From the NCBI GenBank assembly GCA_944384745.1, contig CALWUO010000001.1:102154-166153 (forward strand): a stretch of DNA of 64,000 nucleotides. The letters run 5' to 3'. The position numbers and the translations under genes were made by a program. The stretch comes from an uncultured Butyricicoccus sp. Its GTDB lineage: Bacteria > Bacillota > Clostridia > Oscillospirales > Butyricicoccaceae. Below the pieces are notes generated by a model. The model saw only the letters and a list, made by a program, of their open reading frames with translations, made no database searches and was not told where the DNA came from. Shown piece after piece: positions 15,565 to 24,362 of this stretch (its first letter is position 1; each line of letters starts with the position of its first letter).

Positions 15565-16977
15565 GTGATAAGAATGAGCGACGTCAGCATGGAATATGAT
15601 AACGGTGTCCGTGCAGTAAAAAAAGCGACGCTGCGAATTGACGAAGGGGAATTTGTATTTTTAGTCGGTCCATCTGGTTCGGGTAAATCAACTCTTATAA
15701 AATTGATAACTGGAGAGGTAAAACCTACCTCTGGTCGTATTGTTGTTAATAACTATAACATTGGTGCAATAAAAAAACGAGAAATTCCTTATTTACGTCG
15801 TACTTTGGGCGTTGTCTTTCAGGATTTTCGCCTGATTGAGAAAAAAACTGTATATGAAAATGTTGCATTTGCTATGCGTGCGGTCGGTGCGAAAAATCGT
15901 GCTATTCGTAAGCGTGTGCCTTATGTGCTTGACCTTGTAGGTCTTAGTGAAAAAGCAGATACTCGTCCACTTGAGTTATCAGGCGGTGAACAACAACGTG
16001 TTGCTATCGCAAGAGCTTTGGTAAATAACCCTCGTTTGATTATCGCAGATGAGCCAACTGGTAATTTAGACCCTGTAAGGTCTTATGAACTTATGACGCT
16101 CTTTGAAAAGATAAATGAACTTGGCACTACTATACTAATTGTTACACATGAAAAAGAACTTGTAGATGAGTTTGAAAAGCGTGTTATTATGATTGATAAT
16201 GGTGAAATCGTAAGTGATGCCACAGGTCGTTATTATGCAGACGATGAGTATTATGACGATGACTACATAGAAGAACAGGTTCAGGAAAATATTGAGGAGC
16301 AACCAAAAAAACTAGAACCTGAAGATGCGGCAAATGCCACACTTACTATGCTTTTTGAGCGTTTAAACGCTAAAAAAACAGAAGAGCCAACCCAAGAGGA
16401 AATGTCTCAAGACACAAAGCCAATCCACACTGATAAAACAGAAGATATTGAAATTACAAGTCAAACTGCTGTATTATCAGATGATAATATTATTGAAGAC
16501 ATTCAAAAGCAAGTAACAGAAGACACTCAAGAAGTGCAAGCTGATAAAGTTGATGATATTGAAGTTGATAACACTGGTGAGTTAGAACAGGCTGAACAAA
16601 CACAGACAGAACAAACATTAGAAACTGATGAAACAGAGTCTAATAAACCAGAGGTCAGCGAGCCTGAAACTGAACAGCCAGAAGTTAATGAGCCAAAAGA
16701 AGAAACTGAACAAACTGAAAGCCCAACTGATAGCAAAGAACAAACAAAGCCAGATTTATCTCAAATTTCCAATCGTGTTGGTATGAATACGGCTATGATG
16801 AACCGTCAACAACCACAAAGAGTAAAAACAAGCGTTGGAAGTGTAGATGCGTCGCTCGAAGAGCTTATACAGCGTTTTGAGCAACGTGTAGGTATAAAAG
16901 ATAATAATAAAGAACAAGCAGGTGGAGAAATAGAAAATGAGCAGAAAAACGCAGAAACCGAAGCGTCGAAACAGTAA
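15565..16977 (+). CDS. ftsE: Cell division ATP-binding protein FtsE with long acidic C-terminal extension
   Basis: The ABC ATPase of the FtsEX complex, which controls peptidoglycan hydrolases at the membrane. It has 470 residues against about 228 in the family. Residues 1-218 are a complete FtsE: Walker [10 protein letters not shown] (35-43), signature LSGGEQQR (138-145), Walker B LIIADE (158-163) and a following H-loop VTHE. Residues 220-470 are an extra tail rich in Glu, Gln, Thr, Asp and Pro, with imperfect repeats of the PEVxEP type near 370-385, probably disordered. The start is GTG at 15565, 12 bases after AAGGAGG; it gives the family N-terminus [11 protein letters not shown]. An ATG at 15574 would cut the first strand. 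It overlaps ftsX by 41 bases. Confidence 0.95.
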   Translation: MIRMSDVSMEYDNGVRAVKKATLRIDEGEFVFLVGPSGSGKSTLIKLITGEVKPTSGRIVVNNYNIGAIKKREIPYLRRTLGVVFQDFRLIEKKTVYENVAFAMRAVGAKNRAIRKRVPYVLDLVGLSEKADTRPLELSGGEQQRVAIARALVNNPRLIIADEPTGNLDPVRSYELMTLFEKINELGTTILIVTHEKELVDEFEKRVIMIDNGEIVSDATGRYYADDEYYDDDYIEEQVQENIEEQPKKLEPEDAANATLTMLFERLNAKKTEEPTQEEMSQDTKPIHTDKTEDIEITSQTAVLSDDNIIEDIQKQVTEDTQEVQADKVDDIEVDNTGELEQAEQTQTEQTLETDETESNKPEVSEPETEQPEVNEPKEETEQTESPTDSKEQTKPDLSQISNRVGMNTAMMNRQQPQRVKTSVGSVDASLEELIQRFEQRVGIKDNNKEQAGGEIENEQKNAETEASKQ

Positions 16978-17860
16978 GACTGGAATAAGTTATTTCTGGT
17001 CAGAAGGTATTCATAACATCTTTTTAAATGGATTTATGAGCTTTGCTGCGGTTACTATTATTTTGGCTTGCCTTTTAATCACTGGCAGTACGGTACTTAT
17101 TTCATACAATGTAGACTTAAATATTAAAAATCTACAAGAAGACAGCGAGATTATGTTGTTTATTGATGAGTCTTACACTGATGAACAAGCTAAAGATATC
17201 CAAAAAGAATTGGAAAAAATCAAAAATGTAAACACTGTACAGTTCCAGTCTGCTGAAGAATCACTTGATGACCTGCGTAGTCAGTTGGGTTCTGATAGTG
17301 ATATACTAGACGGATATAACGCAGATAATAACTTTATGAGAAATGCTTATCGTGTTACACTTAAAAATCTCGAAAGTGCCGAGCAGACAAGCCAACAAAT
17401 CAAGAAAATAGATGGCGTTGCCAAGGTGGTAATACAAGAAACTACAATGCAAATGCTTGTAAATGTTCAAAAGGTATTTAGAATTGTTTCATTTACACTT
17501 ATAGCTGCCCTTGGTGCAATATCTATTGTTATTATTTCAAATACTGTAAAACTTGCAATGTTTGCAAGACGTGAGGAAATAGCAATAGAAAAAATGGTCG
17601 GTGCTACAAACTGGTTTATCCGTTGGCCGTTTGTGATTGAAGGTATGGTTTTAGGTTTTATTTCAGGTGGTTTGGCAGCTCTTGCCGAATGGGGTATATA
17701 TGAAAAACTGGTTATAACAGTAACAAGTGCTATTCCACAGTTTGAAATGGCTCAGTTCCATGAATTCGGTATGCCTTTAGTATTTATTTTCCTCGGTGCA
17801 GGTATTATTATAGGTGTTGGCGGTTCTGTTTTATCTATGCGTCGATTCCTAGATGTTTAA
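16937..17860 (+). CDS. ftsX: Cell division protein FtsX
   Basis: The membrane partner of FtsE; its extracytoplasmic loop transmits ATPase activity to a murein hydrolase. It has 307 residues, with four membrane segments (about 35-55, 180-205, 230-255 and 280-300) and a large outer domain between the first and second. The segment ARREEIAIEKMVGATNWFIRWPFVIEG is typical of FtsX just before the third segment. The start lies inside the ftsE tail (41-base overlap, different frame) with GGTGGAG upstream, so the two proteins are translationally coupled. The next gene, 20 bases on, encodes the likely extracellular partner. Confidence 0.96.
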   Translation: MSRKTQKPKRRNSKTGISYFWSEGIHNIFLNGFMSFAAVTIILACLLITGSTVLISYNVDLNIKNLQEDSEIMLFIDESYTDEQAKDIQKELEKIKNVNTVQFQSAEESLDDLRSQLGSDSDILDGYNADNNFMRNAYRVTLKNLESAEQTSQQIKKIDGVAKVVIQETTMQMLVNVQKVFRIVSFTLIAALGAISIVIISNTVKLAMFARREEIAIEKMVGATNWFIRWPFVIEGMVLGFISGGLAALAEWGIYEKLVITVTSAIPQFEMAQFHEFGMPLVFIFLGAGIIIGVGGSVLSMRRFLDV

Positions 17861-17880
17861 TTTTTTGAAAGGATATTTAT

Positions 17881-19125
17881 ATGTTAAGTAAAAAAACAGT
17901 TCGTATAGTTTCTGTTGTAATCGCCGTTGCATTACTTATAACAATGATAGCTGGTGGACTGATTTCACTTATAAGCACTGCCAGTGCGGCATCAGTATCT
18001 GAACTTAAAAGTCAGTTATCTGATATTGAAAGTCAGAAAAAAGAAATTCAGTCGGTTTTAGATAATCTGGAAAACCAAATTGAAAACACAACTGAAAAAA
18101 TTGCGGTTTTGGGTGACCAAATCACAATAACAAAAAATGATATCGCAAAAACAGAACAAATTATTGAAAGTTATGATGAACAAATAGCTGATAAAGAAAT
18201 AGAAATACAAGAGGCTCAAGTTAAACTTGATGAACAAACAAAGCTGTTTGAAACACGTATGCGTGTTATGTATGAAAACGGTAATGAAATAGGCTACCTT
18301 GATGTTATTTTAGGTTCTAATAGCTTTTCAGATATGCTTTCAAGACTTGAAGTCGTTAGCGAAATCATGCAAAGTGATAAAAAGATTGTAAATGATTTTA
18401 AACAGGCTAAGGCTGACCTTGAAGCAGCTAAACAATCTTTAGTTGATAGCCAAAATGAACAAAAGGCTTATAAAGATTCACTAGAAGAGAAGAATGAAAC
18501 TTTAGAAGCTCAAAGAGAAGAACTTCAAGCTACAAAGGATAAACTCCAAGGCGATGCTGATAAAGCTAGTAGTGAAAAAGCTGCTTTAGAGTCTGAAAAA
18601 CAGGCTATTAGTGATGAACTTGCAGAAATTGCAAGAAAGAGTGCAGAAGCTGCGAAAAAGGCACAGCAACAAGCTAGTTCTTCATCTAGTTCATCAAATG
18701 GTGGCGGTGCAACTCAAACCGCAAATGGCAGTTTAAGTTCTATTTCTGTTTGGCCTGCTCCATCTTACAGCTATGTTAGCAGTGGTTTTGGTTATAGAAA
18801 CGCTCCTACTGGTGGTGCAAGTTCAAACCATAAGGGTGTTGATTTAGCAGCTCCTGCTAATACTGCGGTTGTTGCAGCTGGTTCTGGCACAGTTGTAAAA
18901 AGTTATTACTCTTCTTCTTATGGTAACTATATAGCTATTGACCATGGCGGTGGAGTTGTAACAGGTTATGCACATATGAATAGCCGTATGGTTTCAGTTG
19001 GTCAGACTGTTTCAGCTGGTCAACAAATAGGCAAAATAGGTTCTACTGGTATTTCAACAGGTAATCACTTACATTTTGAAGTTAATATCAATGGTACTCC
19101 AGTAAACCCTATGAACTATTTTTAA
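17881..19125 (+). CDS. Coiled-coil M23 peptidase, EnvC/murein hydrolase activator-like
   Basis: A secreted or membrane-anchored peptidoglycan hydrolase or hydrolase activator of 414 residues. An N-terminal signal anchor (about 8-32) is followed by a long coiled coil (about 38-265, heptads rich in Glu, Lys and Gln), a Ser-rich linker (267-290) and an M23 domain (about 295-414). The M23 metal-binding motifs are HKGVDLA and HLHFEV, and a central H-x-x-x-x region GYAHM is present. All zinc ligands seem intact, so it may be an active endopeptidase rather than a pure activator. Its place right after ftsX fits the known FtsEX-EnvC or FtsEX-PcsB type partnership. RBS AAAGGAT lies before the ATG. It ends at a terminator. 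Confidence 0.92.
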   Translation: MLSKKTVRIVSVVIAVALLITMIAGGLISLISTASAASVSELKSQLSDIESQKKEIQSVLDNLENQIENTTEKIAVLGDQITITKNDIAKTEQIIESYDEQIADKEIEIQEAQVKLDEQTKLFETRMRVMYENGNEIGYLDVILGSNSFSDMLSRLEVVSEIMQSDKKIVNDFKQAKADLEAAKQSLVDSQNEQKAYKDSLEEKNETLEAQREELQATKDKLQGDADKASSEKAALESEKQAISDELAEIARKSAEAAKKAQQQASSSSSSSNGGGATQTANGSLSSISVWPAPSYSYVSSGFGYRNAPTGGASSNHKGVDLAAPANTAVVAAGSGTVVKSYYSSSYGNYIAIDHGGGVVTGYAHMNSRMVSVGQTVSAGQQIGKIGSTGISTGNHLHFEVNINGTPVNPMNYF

Positions 19126-19135
19126 TTAAAAACTT

Positions 19136-19165
19136 AAAGGTACGCCTTTTTTGGTGTACCTTTTT
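19136..19165 (+). terminator. Terminator after the M23 gene
   Basis: A stem AAAGGTACGCC (19136-19146) with GGTGTACCTTT, one wobble, has a six-T loop and a T tract to 19165. Confidence 0.85.
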
Positions 19166-19193
19166 AATTATAAAACATAAAAGGAGTCACAAA

Positions 19194-20390
19194 ATGGCAA
19201 AATCAGTTTCAATTCAAAAAACAGTGGCTTATTCAATTCTATCCGCAGCAGTTGCTTTTTCTGGTTCTTATGCTATAATGCGTTACCGTTTCAATGCAGA
19301 ACTTCCAGATTATAAGCAAGATGAGGCGATTTATGGCAAAATAGGGGAAATTCGCAGAACAATAGATGCATATTATGTTGGGGAATATGAAACACAAGAT
19401 GCAGTGGATATGGCAGCGGCTGGATATGTAGCTGGCATTGGAGATGTTTGGAGTAGTTATATGTCAAAAGAGGATTATGAGGAATATTCACTTAGTTTTT
19501 CAGGTCAATCTTTTGGTATAGGTCTTTATACTTCTTACAGTGCACAAAAAAATCAAATTCGTGTAGTAGAGATTTTTAAAGGCTCTGATGCTGAAAATTT
19601 AGGTATTAAAAAGGGCGATATAATTCTGGGTGCTGAGGGGAAAACCGTTGAAAAAGACGGATATCAAGCTGTCATTGATGCGGTTTCTGGCGATAAAGGC
19701 ACAAAAGCAAATGTAACTATATTAAAAGCAGATACTGGTGAAACTCAAACTCTTCAAATGGAGCGTAAAACAACTGAGCAAATAATGGCAAGCGGTTATA
19801 TGTTATCAGATGGAAAAACAGGAATGGTTAGAATTTATAATTTCCGCAAAGGCTCAGAGGAACAAATGATAGATGAAGTGGACAAACTACTTGAACAGGG
19901 TGCAACACAAATAGTATTTGATGTGAGAAATAACCCAGGAGGTGCAGTTGTAAGCGTTTGTGATGCTCTCGATTATTTACTGCCAGAAGGTACTATTATG
20001 ACACTAAAAACTAAAGCAGGTGATGAAACAGTTTATAATTCTGATAAAGATGAAATAAATGTGCCTATGGCGGTTTTAGTAAATGAACAATCTATAAGTG
20101 CGGCTGAATTTTTTGCAGCAGCTCTTCAAGAATATGATAAAGCTGTTATAGTTGGTGAGAAAACCATAGGAAAAGGCTATTCACAACAAAGTTATGTATT
20201 AAGTGATGGCTCTGCACTTCATCTATCTGACCAAGAATATTTTACCCCAAGTGGAAAAACCCTTATTGGAACAGGTGTTATTCCAGATATTGAAAGCAAA
20301 CCAAATGATAATTTTGATTTATATTTTACTGCTGAAGCTGATGACACTCAGTTACAAGCCGCTTTAAACTATTTGAATAGTAACAAATAA
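19194..20390 (+). CDS. S41 family C-terminal processing protease (Ctp)
   Basis: A membrane-anchored serine protease of 398 residues. It has a signal anchor (about 10-30), a PDZ domain (about 100-190; FGIGLYTSY then GIKKGDIILGAEGK) and an S41 catalytic core. The catalytic Ser302 lies in SISAAEFF and the Lys327 in GEKTIGKG, and the NNPGG substrate-loop motif is present. In B. subtilis ctpB lies next to ftsEX and acts in sporulation signalling; similar order here supports a Ctp of that kind but not the same substrate. It is 68 bases after the M23 gene with a terminator between them, so part of its transcription is probably read-through or from an unseen promoter. RBS AAAGGAG lies before the ATG. 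Confidence 0.93.
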   Translation: MAKSVSIQKTVAYSILSAAVAFSGSYAIMRYRFNAELPDYKQDEAIYGKIGEIRRTIDAYYVGEYETQDAVDMAAAGYVAGIGDVWSSYMSKEDYEEYSLSFSGQSFGIGLYTSYSAQKNQIRVVEIFKGSDAENLGIKKGDIILGAEGKTVEKDGYQAVIDAVSGDKGTKANVTILKADTGETQTLQMERKTTEQIMASGYMLSDGKTGMVRIYNFRKGSEEQMIDEVDKLLEQGATQIVFDVRNNPGGAVVSVCDALDYLLPEGTIMTLKTKAGDETVYNSDKDEINVPMAVLVNEQSISAAEFFAAALQEYDKAVIVGEKTIGKGYSQQSYVLSDGSALHLSDQEYFTPSGKTLIGTGVIPDIESKPNDNFDLYFTAEADDTQLQAALNYLNSNK

Positions 20391-20431
20391 TATGCAAAAT
20401 GATGAAATTGCAAAAGTTCGATAAAGGTTGC

Positions 20432-20460
20432 TTGACATTGTGCAAAACACTACATATAAT
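20432..20460 (+). promoter_or_regulatory. Consensus promoter of greA-lysS
   Basis: TTGACA (20432-20437) and TATAAT (20455-20460) are both perfect and exactly 17 bases apart. The transcript would start near 20467, about 49 bases before greA. Confidence 0.9.
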
Positions 20461-20515
20461 TAAATAATGTATCATAATAAGTTAAATAAATTTATAATAA
20501 AGAAGGTATTGACAC

Positions 20516-20989
20516 ATGGCTAAGGAAATTAAACTCTCTCAGGAAAGTCTGGATAATTACAAGCAGGAACTAGAGTATCTAAAAACCACTCGTGCCGATG
20601 AAGTCGCAGAACAGTTAAAAGAAGCTCGTTCTTTTGGTGACCTTTCGGAAAACGCTGAATATGATGAAGCTAAAAACGAACAAGGCAAACTTTACTCCCG
20701 TATTGCAGAGCTTGAAGAAATAATTAAACATGCTGTGGTTGTTTCTGGTGACACTTATGCGGCTGATGAGGTTTCTCCAGGTTGCCGTTTTGTTGTTGAA
20801 GATTTAGAATTTGGTGATAAAGAAGAATATCATTTTGTAGGTTCTCAAGAAGCTAATCCAATGGAAGGCAAAATTTCTGATGAGTCTCCATTTGGTAAAG
20901 CTGTATTAGGTCACAAAGTTGGTGACGTTGTACAGGTTGAAGCTCCTATTGGTATTGTTTCTTACAAGATTATTGAGCTAAAAAAGTAA
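20516..20989 (+). CDS. greA: Transcription elongation factor GreA
   Basis: Rescues backtracked RNA polymerase by stimulating transcript cleavage through the secondary channel. It has 157 residues, the usual length. The N-terminal coiled coil (1-75) carries the acidic tip motif DLSENAEYDEAKNEQ, and the C-terminal FKBP-like domain ends in VEAPIGIVSYKIIEL. The start is the ATG at 20516 after GAAGGT. It is transcribed from a perfect consensus promoter and is followed by lysS after 27 bases; this pairing is common in Firmicutes. Confidence 0.97.
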   Translation: MAKEIKLSQESLDNYKQELEYLKTTRADEVAEQLKEARSFGDLSENAEYDEAKNEQGKLYSRIAELEEIIKHAVVVSGDTYAADEVSPGCRFVVEDLEFGDKEEYHFVGSQEANPMEGKISDESPFGKAVLGHKVGDVVQVEAPIGIVSYKIIELKK

Positions 20990-21016
20990 AAATATAAAGA
21001 AAAGGTGAATAAAATA

Positions 21017-22510
21017 ATGTCAAATGAACAGAAGGAATTGACACAGGCAGAACTTGGGGAGTTACTGCGTATTCGTCGTGAAAAGCTGGCAGAACTGCAA
21101 AGTTCAGGTAATGACCCATTTGAACAGGTGCGTTATGAGCGTACACACTATACAACTGATATTAAAAATAATTTCGATGAGATGGAAGGCAAAACTGTAA
21201 GTCTTGCAGGTCGTATGATGTCTAAGCGTATTATGGGCAAGGCATCTTTTGCTGACCTTTCTGACCGTTACGGCAGATTGCAGATGTATGTTAAGCGTGA
21301 TATCTTAGGCGAAGACGAATATAAGGCATTTAAAAAACTTGATATTGGTGATTTAGTTGGTATTGAAGGCGAGGTTTTCCGCACTCAAAAGGGCGAAATC
21401 TCTGTTATTGTATCCAAACTTGTTTTACTTTCTAAAAACTTAATTCCACTGCCAGAAAAATGGCATGGTCTAAAGGATACAGACCTTCGTTATCGTCAGC
21501 GTTATGTAGACCTTATTATTAACCCTGATGTTCGTGATACATTTGAAAAACGTTCTAAAATTGTGCGTGAAATCCGTAATTTTATGGACTCACGTGGATT
21601 TATGGAAGTTGAAACACCATGTCTAAACACTATTCCAGGTGGTGCGGCTGCTCGTCCATTTATCACCCATCACAACGCTTTAGATATTGATATGTATATG
21701 CGTATAGCTACTGAGTTACATTTAAAGCGTCTTATTGTTGGCGGTTTTGAACAGGTATATGAAATCGGTCGTATTTTCCGTAATGAGGGTATGGACACCA
21801 AGCACAACCCAGAATTTACAACTATTGAACTTTATCAGGCTTATACCGATTATGTTGGTATGATGAATATTACTGAAGATATGATTGTTCATGTTTGTGA
21901 AAAGGTTCTAGGGACAACTAAGGTAACATATCAAGGCGTAGAAATTGACTTTACAAAGGGCTGGAAGCGTATGACTATGGCTGACGCTGTTAAGGAATAC
22001 TCTGGTCTTGATTTTATGGCTATGGACGGTGAACAAGCTCTAGAGGCTGTCAAGGCTAAGGGCTTAACACCAGAAAAGAATAAGCAAAGCTGGGGCGACC
22101 TGCTGGCATTCTGTTATGAAGAGTTTGTGGAAGAAAATCTAATGCAACCAACATTTATCACTGATTATCCAGTAGAAATTTCTCCACTTGCTAAACGTAA
22201 GCCATCTGACCCAAGATTAACTGAGCGTTTTGAACTTTTTGTTTATGGTCGTGAACTTGCTAACGCATTCTCAGAACTTAATGACCCAATCGACCAAAGA
22301 GGTCGTTTCGAGCGTCAAGTAGAGTTAAGAGCTCAAGGCGATGATGAGGCAAATATGATGGACGATGATTTTATTACTGCTCTTGAGTATGGTATGCCAC
22401 CAACAGGCGGTATGGGTATGGGTATTGACCGTTTGGTTATGTTCCTAACCGATTCTTCTTCTATCCGTGATGTTCTTCTATTCCCAACTATGAAACCTCT
22501 TGATAAGTGA
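21017..22510 (+). CDS. lysS: Lysyl-tRNA synthetase, class II
   Basis: Charges tRNA-Lys. It has 497 residues. The N-terminal OB-fold (about 45-160; [21 protein letters not shown]) is followed by the class II core with motif 2 [18 protein letters not shown] and motif 3 [14 protein letters not shown]. The ATG at 21017 is preceded at nine bases by AAAGGTG (21001-21007). The GTG within that ribosome site (21005) is in frame but unlikely to be the start. It is in one operon with greA and ends at a terminator. No T-box leader is present, in line with most Firmicutes lysS class II genes. Confidence 0.97.
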   Translation: MSNEQKELTQAELGELLRIRREKLAELQSSGNDPFEQVRYERTHYTTDIKNNFDEMEGKTVSLAGRMMSKRIMGKASFADLSDRYGRLQMYVKRDILGEDEYKAFKKLDIGDLVGIEGEVFRTQKGEISVIVSKLVLLSKNLIPLPEKWHGLKDTDLRYRQRYVDLIINPDVRDTFEKRSKIVREIRNFMDSRGFMEVETPCLNTIPGGAAARPFITHHNALDIDMYMRIATELHLKRLIVGGFEQVYEIGRIFRNEGMDTKHNPEFTTIELYQAYTDYVGMMNITEDMIVHVCEKVLGTTKVTYQGVEIDFTKGWKRMTMADAVKEYSGLDFMAMDGEQALEAVKAKGLTPEKNKQSWGDLLAFCYEEFVEENLMQPTFITDYPVEISPLAKRKPSDPRLTERFELFVYGRELANAFSELNDPIDQRGRFERQVELRAQGDDEANMMDDDFITALEYGMPPTGGMGMGIDRLVMFLTDSSSIRDVLLFPTMKPLDK

Positions 22511-22517
22511 TTTGAAG

Positions 22518-22553
22518 CAGTCTATTTCACTTTTGTGATTTAGACTGTTTTTT
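22518..22553 (+). terminator. Terminator after lysS
   Basis: CAGTCTA-TT-TCAC (22518-22530) pairs with GTGA-TT-TAGACTG (22535-22547) around a small internal loop, followed by six T. Confidence 0.75.
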
Positions 22554-22602
22554 CATGCGTTTTTATATATGCAACCATCAGTTGCTAAAATATAAAGCTT
22601 AG

Positions 22603-22633
22603 TTGATAGACATATAAATAGCCATTTGATAGA
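22603..22633 (+). repeat. Direct repeat TTGATAGA before the XRE-type gene
   Basis: TTGATAGA occurs at 22603-22610 and 22626-22633, starts 23 bases apart, within 60 bases of the start of a helix-turn-helix gene. It could be a regulator site. A small GCAAC/GTTGC hairpin lies upstream at 22571-22585. Confidence 0.4.
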
Positions 22634-22664
22634 ATAAGCCCATAAGTATAAAGGAGTGAGTATT

Positions 22665-23489
22665 ATGACTTTAGGTGAAAGAATTTATAAGTTTAGAAAT
22701 GACAAAGGTTTTTCTCAAAGCGATTTAGCAGAAAAGCTTTCTGTTTCAAGACAATCTGTTTCTAAATGGGAAAATAACAGTGCAGTTCCAGAGTTTGAAA
22801 AACTTATAAAGCTTGCAGAGATATTTAATATAACACTTGATGAGCTTGTAAAAGACAAAGAAAATGTAAATAAAAAAACTGATTATGTCAAAATACCCAG
22901 TATACAGACAAGAAAAATAGTAGGAACAATTTTACTTTGTACAGCAGCTTGTGTGTGTCTACTTCTTATGGTTACAAACGGTATAAGCGGTTTAATTGCA
23001 GGTGTTATGCTATCATCTCCAATTATTGCATGTGGTATTATTTGTTTAATTGTTTCAAAACATACGGTTTTATGGTGTAGTTGGGCAGTTTATATTTTAA
23101 TTGATGTTTTTTTAATGTATGCAACAGGAATAAGAAGAGGAATGGTATTAGATACATTTATATGGACTCGCTCGATGAATTATATAATACTTATAACAGC
23201 ATGGGTGCTTTTTATTGTACTTGTTATTATGATGGCAATAACTGTTTATGTTTTTCAAAGAAACAGCACAAAAACTAATAAAAATCAATTAATAAAAGCG
23301 TTGATAGTTGCAATAATTGTTCAAATATTTGTTATGATTTTTCCGTATACACCGATTAACAAATATCTGATAGCTAATATTATTTCGTTATCATGGATTT
23401 ATAATATCATTATGCTGATAATCAGCTATATTAGAATAATAAGTATAACAGTAGCATTTATTTTTATAGTAAGATATTTAAAAAAATGA
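22665..23489 (+). CDS. XRE-family helix-turn-helix membrane protein
   Basis: Probable membrane-bound transcription regulator, 274 residues. Residues 2-60 are a classical Cro/CI HTH (GERIYKFRNDKGFSQSDLAE, then VSRQSVSKWENN). After a charged linker, about six hydrophobic segments follow between residues 85 and 270. HTH genes of this type in Firmicutes often have a variable C-terminal membrane domain of unknown role. The start is the ATG at 22665, nine bases after AAAGGAG; a GTG at 22656 touches the ribosome site. It is monocistronic. A pair of TTGATAGA repeats lies upstream. No target is obvious; the neighbours are housekeeping genes and an unknown protein. Confidence 0.85.
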   Translation: MTLGERIYKFRNDKGFSQSDLAEKLSVSRQSVSKWENNSAVPEFEKLIKLAEIFNITLDELVKDKENVNKKTDYVKIPSIQTRKIVGTILLCTAACVCLLLMVTNGISGLIAGVMLSSPIIACGIICLIVSKHTVLWCSWAVYILIDVFLMYATGIRRGMVLDTFIWTRSMNYIILITAWVLFIVLVIMMAITVYVFQRNSTKTNKNQLIKALIVAIIVQIFVMIFPYTPINKYLIANIISLSWIYNIIMLIISYIRIISITVAFIFIVRYLKK

Positions 23490-23525
23490 CATTTTAAGTT
23501 TTTAATCTAGGCTGTTTTCTTATTA

Positions 23526-23554
23526 TTTTTATATTGTACATGACGATATAAAAA
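23526..23554 (+). repeat. AT-rich inverted repeat with a sigma-28-like -10 box
   Basis: TTTTTATAT (23526-23534) and ATATAAAAA (23546-23554) are perfectly complementary around 11 bases. GACGATAT (23542-23549), overlapping the right arm, equals the -10 box before flagellin (25187-25194) and lies 23 bases before the next gene. It could be a terminator for the XRE gene, a motility promoter, or both. Confidence 0.4.
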
Positions 23555-23571
23555 ACAAAGGAGGTATCATT

Positions 23572-24168
23572 ATGAATGGTATAAAAAGCATAGGTTACAC
23601 ACCAGTATACAAGTTAACAGATAGTACGCAAACCTCAAAAACACAAACTGAGGAAACAACACCTAAAACAGACACTTTTACAAAGTCAGAGCCACAGGAA
23701 AACATCACATATGAGCCACCTAAAAAACTAACAGCAGAGCAAGTTGACGCTTTAAAACGTCAAGTTGAAGAGAGTATGCAAAATCTTGCAAAGCAAATGT
23801 TAGGTCAACAATATAAAATCGCAAAAACAGCAAATGGAAAGGTTGATTTTGCGGCTTTAGCAAAGGATTTAGGTATAGGCACAACCCCAGAGGCAGCAGC
23901 AGAGGCCATTTCTGAAAATGGTAATTGGGGTGTAAACGCAGTTTCTACACGTATTATAGATATGGCAGTAAATCTTTCTGGTGGAGATATGTCAAAAATA
24001 AGTATGCTTCGTGAGGCTGTGCAAAAAGGTTTTGCACAAGTTGGCAAATTAGAGGATTTACCAGGAGTTTGTCAACAAACATATGATGAAGTTATGAAAC
24101 GTTTTGATTACTTAGAACAAAACGGAACTATGGACGGATATGGTCAAACATCTGAACAAACAGAATAA
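23572..24168 (+). CDS. Conserved protein of unknown function, 198 residues
   Basis: Not a named gene. Residues 1-50 are Thr/Lys/Glu rich and probably disordered (short Thr-Gln-Thr runs). From about 52 the protein is helical: LTAEQVDALKRQVEESMQNL, then a C-terminal block with GNWGVNAVSTRIIDMAVNLSG and LPGVCQQTYDEVMKRFDYLE. That block resembles a family in which a GYWGVxQTSxRI segment precedes LPxISxxTYDxVxxxFD; a DUF5610-like assignment is possible but from memory. No signal peptide or membrane segment. A strong AAAGGAGG site precedes the ATG. The sigma-28-like box upstream and flagellin 1.2 kb downstream hint at a motility link, which is inference. Confidence 0.8.
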   Translation: MNGIKSIGYTPVYKLTDSTQTSKTQTEETTPKTDTFTKSEPQENITYEPPKKLTAEQVDALKRQVEESMQNLAKQMLGQQYKIAKTANGKVDFAALAKDLGIGTTPEAAAEAISENGNWGVNAVSTRIIDMAVNLSGGDMSKISMLREAVQKGFAQVGKLEDLPGVCQQTYDEVMKRFDYLEQNGTMDGYGQTSEQTE

Positions 24169-24173
24169 TATTG

Positions 24174-24208
24174 TAACACCGTTGCTTTTAATTAAGTGAC
24201 GGTGTTTT
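24174..24208 (+). terminator. Terminator after the 198-residue protein gene
   Basis: AACACCGT (24175-24182) pairs with ACGGTGTT (24199-24206) and is followed by a short, broken T tract. Confidence 0.65.
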
Positions 24209-24292
24209 ACTCTTTTAAAGGACAATATGCTGAAAAAAGTAACGCTATACATGTCATATATGAGTGAAAAAAGAGAAAATAATATAGTTGCA

Positions 24293-24321
24293 TTGACAAC
24301 TAATTGTTTTATTCATATAAT
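24293..24321 (+). promoter_or_regulatory. Consensus promoter of the YczE-like gene
   Basis: TTGACA (24293-24298) and TATAAT (24316-24321) are perfect and 17 bases apart, with the start codon 41 bases downstream of the -10. Confidence 0.88.
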
Positions 24322-24362
24322 TATAAGTGTAAAGAAAAATTTATGTTTAAGAAGGGAATTAA

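Noticed and set aside
13215..20446. Shared 9-mer TTGTGCAAA near three promoters (13215, 14132, 20438)
   Set aside because: In AT-rich DNA of this length such a 9-mer is expected by chance about once, copies also occur in coding sequence, and the positions relative to the promoters differ.
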